Shown: one piece after another, positions 56,727 to 64,000 of the stretch
Numbering within the stretch: position 1 is the stretch's first letter
Layout: each line of letters starts with the position of its first letter
Assembly: GCF_030265065.1 (NCBI RefSeq)
Contig: NC_080406.1
Coordinates: 38,464,638-38,528,637, forward strand
Reading direction: 5' to 3'
Origin: Corythoichthys intestinalis
Lineage: Eukaryota > Chordata > Actinopteri > Syngnathiformes > Syngnathidae
Length of the DNA: 64,000 bases
Position numbers and translations under genes: made by a program
Notes under the pieces: generated by a model
Told to the model about the DNA's origin: nothing
What the model saw: only the letters and a program-made list of their open reading frames with translations
Databases searched by the model: none

Positions 56727-58743
56727 CCAAAACATAGTAACCTTTGCTATGTTTGGAGGTCATTTAATGTTGTGAATCAACCGATAAAGTTGATAAAATT
56801 GCTCCCGTTTTTGCCTTAGTTCCCTTCCGTCTACTTTCGACATGTGAAAATTTTATAACTGTTTCATCCTTTAAAGATAGACTCAAGTCAAGATTTTGCC
56901 AATTTAGGAGTATTTTGGATAAAAAGTTGCTTAGGTTCGCTCGGAAGGTTTACTACAACAGAGCCTTTCTGAGAAGTATACTGCTCTAAAATGGCGGCTG
57001 TTTACTAACGCTACCGAGTGTCATTTCGCTTGTAGTTCTATATGCATGAGATATCTAGGCGTAGATTGTATGATGTCGGCCACGGTCAGGAAATTGGAGC
57101 CACCTAGCCTAGCATCGCGTTTGCTACAGCGTCTCAACAAGCACTCTTCCCTCTCCGTGTCTGACTTTTCTCGTGTCATTCAAGTATTAACGAACATTGG
57201 CTCCTTGCAGAAACTGTGACCAAATCCGAACGGATGAAAAAAAACAAAAACGCAATGCACGAAAAACGTGCAGATTTTGAACGTAACGGACGGCGTACAC
57301 ATTTAAAAACCAGTGCTCACGTGTACAAATTACGACGAGACCATACAACTTGACAGGTATGAATTATAGTGGACCGTCACAGTTAGGTAGTAGCACTCTG
57401 TAGCACGGGACGTCCAACTATCAGCGGTCAGGGCGAAACTATGTGCTTTCGTGAAATCATCTTCAATGGCTTTGCGTGCCATTTCTTAAATGTCGGGGAT
57501 TATGTTGTGGGCGAAATATGTCCGCGAGGGAACAATATAACGCGGGTCAAGCGTTGCAATTAAAATAACGAAGCCCGCATCTTCAACCACGGAATATGGT
57601 TGCATGCCTTTTGCAATGCAAATCCCCACTGCGTGGGTTGTTTCTTGTGCTTTTCTGACCTGATATTGTAAGGCTTTTGGAACGCCTCTTCCATTGACCG
57701 GTGTGTTTTCACTGGTGTCATCTTCGGGGTTGTCCTGCTCTGAGAAAACGATGTCTGTGGGTGATGCCGGTGTTCTGTCAAAATTTTCTCCCTTATAAAA
57801 TTTTGCTTCCAAAGCTTTCGTGGCGCTGAAAAACCCCTCTTTTACATTCAATTGGACTCTCAATGTTATCCAAAGTGCTAACTAAACTAGATACATCATA
57901 AACATACATGTGCAACACGAAAATGGCGTAAATTAATAATACTTAACGACGCGGCAAAGTTGTTAACAGTGAGAGCGCGGAGTGCAGTTACTGTGTGCAG
58001 CTAACATGGTAGGATGTGTCTGAGAACTTTTGTACATGTCTTTACATGATTAAACTTAAGTAAATATTCCTTTCTTTAAAGAAAGTTTGTTGTGTTTACT
58101 TTGGAATCGCCGCATTCGCGGCCATTTTAAACGTTACGCGCATGCGCAAAACCCGCAAGGTAGCAATTTTTGATGGGTTGCAAATTTTGTCAGATGGGTT
58201 GTTTGGTCAGATGGGTTGCACATTTTGTCAGAACACCTGTTGAAGTGCTGTTAGAAGTCTTGCCGTTAGCAGAGGGAACAAGCGCTGAGCAATGCTTGCA
58301 AATTGTTTTATGTTTTTTTCAATATTTTCTCTCCATCTGCATTGTAGTCCACGGGGAAACCGAAATGTTGCCACGCCGCAGATTTGAAAGAAGCCGGTGC
58401 TTCCTCAAAATTCGGTCTGTCGACTCCTCCGCTCGCCATAACTTTTTTTGTTTTCTTTCTTGTTTCACTTTCACCTCGCTCGTAAGCGAGAGAGGGCGTT
58501 ACTCGGCTCCTATTACACAGGTGCTTGACAGCGATTGGACATTTACTCGTGGGGCGGGGATTTCTCCACAGCTGCGCTTCACGTCACACACAGGCACACA
58601 GAGTTTAACCAATTCATTCCACAAGCGTTCGGAAAAAATTACTGTAATTGCAAAACCAAAAAGGCGCGGTTCATAAAGGCGTATTGAACCGAACAGGGCG
58701 AACCGTTCGGTTCGGTTTTGAACCGCGAACCGTTGCACTGCTA
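56424..58743 (-). mobile_element. hAT element with transposase remnant
   Basis: It has a perfect 8-bp duplication CGAAAAGG (56416-56423 and 58744-58751). The ends are TAGGGGTGCAACGG and, inverted, TAGCAGTGCAACGG, followed by 'ggttcggttt' repeats. It keeps a hAT transposase N-terminal region on the - strand (57486-57863), while the catalytic remainder is deleted. Confidence 0.95.
57486..57863 (-). pseudogene. hAT transposase N-terminal fragment
   Basis: It contains GMQPYSVVEDAGF, LIATLDPRYIVPSRTYF and AHNIIPDI. This matches the hAT block PYSVVExxGFxxLxxxLxPRYxxPSRxYFxxxxIP found between the BED finger and the catalytic core in ZBED-like hATs. The frame runs to a stop at the HNIIPDI end and no catalytic Asp region follows. 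The upstream part (MRVQLNVKEGFFSATKALEAK) has no recognisable BED finger. Confidence 0.85.
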
Positions 58744-59253
58744 CGAAAAGGGTATGTAAAGGCCAATATTTCCAGGAAGTGGCCTGTGCGGGCAGTCATT
58801 TTATCAGTGCCGGGAATATTTTATCCAACCAAATGTAAGTATCCACCTTTCTTTCCTTGTGACGTCAATAATAATCATTATCTCATGCACCTATGGCCGA
58901 AACTTTCAGGGCGCACTAGTATGCGTGTGGATATCAATGACTTCACAAAATGGCTGCGTTGCTAACTGGCGATTTGCATATTAAAATGTAAAGATACACG
59001 ATAATGTCCGTTATTAATAATTATCGGCCGATAATGCCAATTATGACGTTACACCGATTGTCCAGATTTTAAATAATGCAACCGATAATGTAATCCGATC
59101 ATTATATACTTAGCCTCCAAATGTGCGCGATCCACGCAGTTTTGTCAAATCTGCGCTGGCACCTCAACCCCTTCTAAAGGCATTTTTGTCTAATTAAGTA
59201 TTTACTTTGTAAGTATTACAAATATTTATTAATATACTGTACATTGTTTAGAT
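58744..59253. other. Non-coding with a degenerate 'tatcggccgataat' repeat
   Basis: At 58990-59105 the words 'attatcggccgataatgcc' and 'acaccgattgtccag' recall the subterminal region of a fish DNA element. Clean ends are not identified. Nothing coding is seen. Confidence 0.4.
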
Positions 59254-59645
59254 CACTGGTTCTTAACTTGGGTTCGATCGAATCCCAGGTGTTCGCTGAG
59301 TAAGTCTAAGTGGTTCGGCGAAGGTAAAGAAACGCAGAGCCCTATTTTCTTACACTGATTAAATCTAGGCAAAGTGGCTTTTAAGATCAGGTTTTGGACT
59401 GGTCTGCTCCCAATTTATAAGCTTAATCCTTTTATTTTAACTGCTAGTCCTTCATCTGATTGAACTGGTTTGCTCAGTGGAAGGTTGACTCGCACTTGGT
59501 ATGATGGAATAGACCCTACTCACATGATGTCACAACCACGCCTCCGCGCCATATTGTCCGTCAACTCGTCGTGTTTACGCATTACCGCTACGTAAATTCC
59601 TCCTATTATGGTGTGTTTTTCTGCTCGTTAACATTAATAATCAAA

Positions 59646-59826
59646 ATGGTGAAGGCGGGTGTGGCGGTTGGTTGCAGTAACAGAGAAGATAGACAGAGAG
59701 ACTTGAAGTTCTACCGTATTCCGAGAGACCCGGAGAGGACAGCGAGATGGACGGCTGCAATTGACGAGAAAACTGGGCACCAAACGATCACCACAGATTA
59801 TGTAGTAGTCATTTTATATCCGGTAA
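59646..59826 (+). pseudogene. Degraded THAP domain
   Basis: From MVKAGVAVGCSNRED the frame follows the THAP domain of copy 1, including FYRIPRDPER. Zinc ligand Cys5 is Gly, and the final C-x2-H block is lost after a frame change around 59790. It is not able to fold as a THAP finger. Confidence 0.75.
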
Positions 59827-60015
59827 GATGCATTTTATATATATTTAGAGGGTTTTGGGCTGACAACCACAATTATGATCATTGCAAGGCTAATCGCCGA
59901 CAACATACGGTTTCAAATTCAAGATGCTTATTTCTTCCACCATCATTATTTTTTTAATAATATTTAGCTGGTACCAAGTGAAAGAAGCTGGCCTCGTCTA
60001 CGGATCATCAGTTAA

Positions 60016-60500
60016 ACAGGTGTGTCCAAACCTTTTGCAAAGGGGGGCAGATTTGGTGTGGTAAAAAAGCGGGGGGCTACCTTGGCTGATTTACATAGAA
60101 CAATATATTTGAACAAATTTTAGCAACCCCATCTGTGTGTCACATTTGCTTTATTATTATTTTTTTTAAATTCATAATTTCATCAATCTCGTCTTTGTGG
60201 CATTCTCTTTCGACACTCGGGCTCTTGCGAAATACTGCTGCTGTGAAATTAAACTAGCTTCAAGTTGCTTTAATTTCTCGCTGCGTATATCTTCCCTGTA
60301 ATGTTGTACATGTTAGCTTGTCTTGTTTGGTAATATTGCGTCACATCGAACTCTTTGAAAACAGCGACTGTCTCTTTGCAAATGAGGCAGACACAGTTGT
60401 TGCGTATTTTATTGAAGAAATAGTCCAATATCCACCTATCCTTGAAGCGTCGGCCATCGCAGTCAACTTTTTTTTTTTTTTATTGATTGTCGCCTTTTTA
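60016..60500 (-). mobile_element. hAT fragment with degraded BED-like sequence
   Basis: The left end CAGGTGTGTCCAAACC is hAT-like. On the - strand, around 60360-60220, words reminiscent of a BED finger of ZBED-type hATs are readable, broken by frame changes. The right end is not visible. Confidence 0.4.
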
Positions 60501-60539
60501 GAAAATTGGAAGTAAAGGGTCACACGGGGGTAATGTTGC

Positions 60540-60900
60540 TTAGAGTGCTGCTGTTAACGTTTGTCAAACTTTCGTGAGAATACGCTGAGTTTCTGTGGAC
60601 GAGATAGTTGTAAATATCAGGGTAGCAGATGTCAGGTAGAGACGGCAAAGACAGCGGGTCGAAAAATATCGATTTAGGCATCAAATATGGATCTGGCGAA
60701 TGGATCGACCGAAGCTTTTCAACATAACGCCTTTTATGCAACACATCCAATGAGTTTACAGCGTCTGAAAGCACCGGGGCTTCCATGAATTGCACTATAA
60801 ATTGCACGACAAATTGAAACCATTGAGAATACGGATAAACAATGACGGACAATATGGTGGCCGGATAAAGCGACACGTCATTGTGTGACATTGGTGAGTG
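60540..60900 (-). pseudogene. N-terminus of SWIM/YqaJ-type protein, copy 2
   Basis: The - strand frame reads IVQFMEAPVLSDAVNSL, PYLMPKSIFFDPLSLPSLPD, then YPDIYNYLVHRNSAYSHESL. It is open longer than in copy 1 and shows what the first exon encodes. It ends where the internal deletion begins and contains no SWIM or nuclease domain. Confidence 0.65.
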
Positions 60901-61251
60901 GGGTCTATACAACAGACCAATGAGCAGTGTGGTCTCAAATTTTACATGTTTATAAAACATGCTATCAGAATGAGAAGAATTTTGAATGGGAATTTGCTAT
61001 ATTATTAGCTTGCTAGGTTAGATATATTGGTATTGAATTGAAAATTTCTTTTATTATCCAATTCTGAAGGGTTCGGTGAATCCACATGTGAAACCTGTGG
61101 GGTTCGGTACCTTTAGCAACATTAAGAACCACTGGTTTAGATGTTGGAATTTACTACTTGTTCACATTTGATGTGGAAAAAGTAGCAGTAAATTATATTT
61201 TTGCAGAGTAACATTTGCTCTTGTGTATAATTTAAAATTGTATATATACAC

Positions 61252-62132
61252 CAGGGGTCGCGTTAACCGAATATTTTCCGTCGTTGACCGATTTTTTAAA
61301 ACGGTGACGGAAAAAACTGAAGTCCAACCGTCATTTTGACCGGTTGCAATTCACACCCCAGACCACAGGGTGGCGAGTGAGCATATTAATTAGCTATTGT
61401 CTCTCTTGATGCATGACGTCGTCGGCCTTACTCTGAAAAATGTCAAGGCAACTGAGTGTCTGAAGTTTCTTCAAAAAGCCCCAAAACGACGATGGTGTTG
61501 ATAAAAGAGGTGAAAAAACAGGGACTGTACAAGCGGGCAAGCAATTCAAGTCCATGCGCACCAGGAGGAAAGTGTGAGACTACGTTCAGGCCACAGCAGG
61601 TGAACTATTAATTTCATTGTTCCATATGCTACATATGGTAGGCTACCTAACTACTGGGGCCACAGTCAGCTGTTTTTGTCACTGCGGAGAAAAAGTTACA
61701 TATTCATCTGCTTGATGTGTGATGGCACGGTGTGGATTCTCTGTTAAGCTTGTTCGGACAGAATATTAATTTTAAATGAATGAAAACTAAATACTATTGA
61801 ATATGTTGAAGCGGTATGCAATGTTAAGAGTCTTGTTAGCTGTAGGCGCACTATCCTAGACCCCTCACTATCCACTCGTGGGGGCCTGCGCTTGTCAGTG
61901 ACGTTCCTTATTCTCGCTAGATGATTATACAACTTTAACATTTGTTAATAATACGCTCTGTGTGTAGTATCATCCATCGCTTTTCCTTTTTAAATGGGCA
62001 CTTATAAGCGAACGCAAGAAGTAACAACGGGAACATTTTTAAACAGGCAGTTCACGGGAGAGCATTTCGACTCTTCGGCCAATCATATAGCGAGAGCGAG
62101 TGGATAGTGAGGGGACCGCGCGCGGCTCTTAA
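61252..62132 (+). mobile_element. hAT copy 2 (CAGGGGTCGCGTTAACCG family), truncated
   Basis: It is nearly identical to 9622-10100 of the first copy, including the MSRQLSV start (with a stop at codon 8 here). The central part is missing after about 61860, and the right terminus is absent because the TTAA element begins at 62133. An insertion with perfect 18-bp inverted ends lies at 61861-62114. Confidence 0.85.
61861..62114. mobile_element. Short MITE with 18-bp perfect inverted ends
   Basis: CCCCTCACTATCCACTCG at the left and its exact reverse complement at the right enclose 218 bp without a gene. Target duplication is not resolved. Confidence 0.75.
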
Positions 62133-64000
62133 AGGCTCAAACACACCAGCAACGTGAACGTCGCGTCAACGATCTCGCCGCGATTACGGTTCGAAAAAAC
62201 GCGGCCGTTAAAGTCAATCAGCCAATGCACACCAGTCGCAGTGCGTCCGCGTGTTAAGCCCGAGTTATACTCCCGCGTTGCGGTGACGGCGTAGCGACTA
62301 CGGCGTCATTCGACATTCGATAGTTCTGCGGTGAGGGAACGCATTGTTCTGTAATTCACCGCCAAGCCACTAGAGGGATGTGGCGTTATGTTTGTACGGT
62401 TTTGGGGCATGCTTGTTTACTTCCGCTAGTCGGAGAAAAAATAAACAATGCAAGATGGAACTCTTGAAAGTAAATATTCTGCTCATCAACACTGAATAAA
62501 TATTGAACATACAAATGTTGACGGGCAGGCGACGCAGAAGACGGTTTCGAGGCGGTCTGGCCGACTTTTGATGCCGCACAGAGTTTTAAAGACTCGGGTG
62601 GAGAGAGCTAGCTGTGGCGGCTAGCTTCAAACTGGCGTCGAGCACTGCGTTCAAGGTCTGCAAAGCCCTCCAGCCTGATTTGTTTGCCGTGTCCTACAAC
62701 CAGCCACTGGGAAGCCATAGCAGATTTCTGGCGTCTAGGGAACTTCCCAAACTGTGTTGGGAGGCTTGCTCATAAAAAGCACCGAGGCACTCTCAATCAG
62801 TGATGATGTATTGTGTGTGTGAACTGTCTGTTATTGAAAATTAAAGGTCAAAACAACTCTTTTGACACCAAATCTGTGCTTTATTCTTCATATACTTGAA
62901 ACATATGTACACAGTAAATGATGAAGTGCACCAACCAAAAATACGACATAAAGTGATAAAAAGTTGGCAGTTTTTGGCCGACTGGGTCACCGCTTCATGT
63001 GGCCACTCAATTCCGAACACCCACGTCTCGGTGGTTCTTCCATTTTTTTTTTTTCCCGATCGCCAACCTTGCCATTTGGCAATCACAATAATAATGTCTT
63101 GACGAGACTTGCTCTTCGATGATACTCCCGTCGGCTTGGTGCATTTTTGCGTGTAGAAAATAATGTTTGATTCTATTCTACAATGGCGGTGTTTTCGCGG
63201 TAAACCGGAAACAACAGTCTGAGCGGACCAATCACAGTCCGTTTTCGCTACGTCATACGCGTCTACGCGACGCGAAGGTTAGAAAAATCGAGAGGCGCGC
63301 GTCAGGCTACGGCGTAGGGTCGTAACTCGATTCTTCCTTGACGGCGTAGGTCTGACGCGGAAGTATAACTCGGCCTTTAGACGCGTCCCAGAAGCGCTAA
63401 ACGCGACGCACGCAAAAAGAACAGCAGAGTTTGTTTTTTGACGCGAGACGCAGCCCCCCTGCATCAATACTACTAGGTAGGATCGAGCAGGCCGGAAGTC
63501 ACTCGTGTAAAAATACGGTGGATCCGGTCGATTTTCAAAATAATATGCAACCGTAACTTCCTATGTAAATATAATAAACTGAAATGAGCTAAAACACCTG
63601 CAATTAATACGAATAATACACAAATCCTGCTACACAATAAAATTAATTCCTGCGTGGTGCTTTAACTTGAGAAAAAAACATCAATAAAGCTTAGAAAAAT
63701 GTTCATAAGAAAAAAAATGTTAAAATATTTGTCAATGGGATTGCTTTTTGCTTTAGCACATGACTTCTTTTTTCTTCTTTCAAAAAGAAAGCTCGCCAAT
63801 ACGCGGGGTCTGAAAGGCAAAGTGTTGTTGTTTTATTACCTTTAAATACCCGCTATTCTCGCGCGATCTTGCAATCCTCGCGTGAACAGATCGAGCCGCT
63901 CCACAGACGCGCTGCTCGTGAAACGCGTCCTATGGAAATTGACGCCGAGCGTCACTGGTGCGTAATCGCGGTGAGATCATTGACGCGACGTTCACGTTGC
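62133..64000. mobile_element. TTAA element (Kolobok/T2-like), runs off the window
   Basis: TTAA at 62129-62132 is followed by AGGCTCAAACACACCAG. The window's last bases are the inverse of positions 62149-62190 (GCAACGTGAACGTCGC), so the right terminus should lie about 16 bases beyond 64000. A Harbinger-like element is inserted at 62257-63376. No gene is seen. Confidence 0.65.
62257..63376. mobile_element. Harbinger-like element
   Basis: The 3-bp duplication TTA (62254-62256 and 63377-63379) and the ends AGCCCGAGTTATACTCCCGCG/AGGCCGAGTTATACTTCCGCG in inverted orientation fit PIF/Harbinger. It has GC-rich ends and an AT-rich centre. Short frames at 62370-62579 and 62841-63086 (-) are not assigned to Harbinger proteins. 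Confidence 0.75.

Larger units (their letters stand above)
59512..60905. mobile_element. THAP / SWIM-YqaJ-type DNA transposon, copy 2
   Basis: The ends are GACCCTACTCACATGATGTC and, inverted, GACCCCACTCACCAATGTC, with AATA and TATA outside. It is inverted relative to copy 1 (33850-34994): THAP start on + (59646), SWIM/YqaJ-type start on - (60900 downward). The middle contains a hAT fragment at about 60016-60500 not present in copy 1. Confidence 0.72.
59254..61134. mobile_element. hAT-like element enclosing THAP element copy 2
   Basis: It has a perfect 8-bp duplication GTTTAGAT (59246-59253 and 61135-61142). The ends CACTGGTTCTTAA and, inverted, CAGTGGTTCTTAA are followed by 'gggttcg' words. 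About 0.5 kb is its own DNA, and the rest is the inserted THAP element. Confidence 0.93.

Noticed and set aside
58170-58676. 168-codon + frame at the right end of a hAT
   Set aside because: It lies opposite in strand to the transposase remnant of the same element and has no recognised domain.

Overview
The window is nuclear DNA from a ray-finned (teleost) fish, probably a percomorph. The host genes are typical of fish, the DNA is AT-rich, and transposon debris fills most of it: Tc1/mariner, hAT, TTAA-targeting, THAP-bearing and Harbinger-like DNA elements, a LINE, and a tRNA-derived SINE. Only three host genes are visible. Two are intronless odorant receptor genes on the + strand (13472-14401 and 23000-23908). 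The third is a complete eight-coding-exon acyltransferase gene, agpat3-like, on the - strand, with CDS from 55395 down to 29789 and a 377-residue product.

Layout: 1-13 kb is repeat-only, with nested hAT/mariner elements, a decayed Tc1 at 5284-6879, and a TTAA element at 8336-11699 that carries a hAT which itself carries a hAT MITE. 13-24 kb holds the two odorant receptors, separated by satellite-like tandem repeats, hAT elements and a 580-bp tandem duplication of A-rich DNA. 24-29 kb has inverted-repeat-rich DNA, a head-to-head Tc1 foldback and a palindromic hAT MITE. 29.2-55.6 kb is the agpat3 gene. Its introns are swollen by insertions: two Tc1 elements in intron 7, a THAP/SWIM-YqaJ-type element inside another repeat in intron 5, and about 16 kb of nested elements in intron 3. 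55.6-64 kb is again repeats: a hAT at 56424-58743, another hAT enclosing a second THAP element at 59254-61134, and a truncated hAT followed by a TTAA element that runs off the window and contains a Harbinger-like element.

The most interesting object is at 48178-50910 inside agpat3 intron 3. It is a 2.7-kb DNA transposon with matching 12-bp termini, a perfect 8-bp target duplication and one uninterrupted 747-codon gene. It sits in a TTAA element, which sits in a repeat with Gly/Pro-rich-looking GCCCGA termini, which sits in another hAT-like element. The protein has a hAT-like arrangement of Asp, Asp, CxxH and Glu with almost Hermes-like spacing, but otherwise looks unlike ordinary hAT transposases. 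The second copy of the same TTAA element at 8.3-11.7 kb preserves the empty site, so the insertion can be read directly. I saw no LTR retrovirus-like element, no CRISPR array and no tRNA or rRNA gene.
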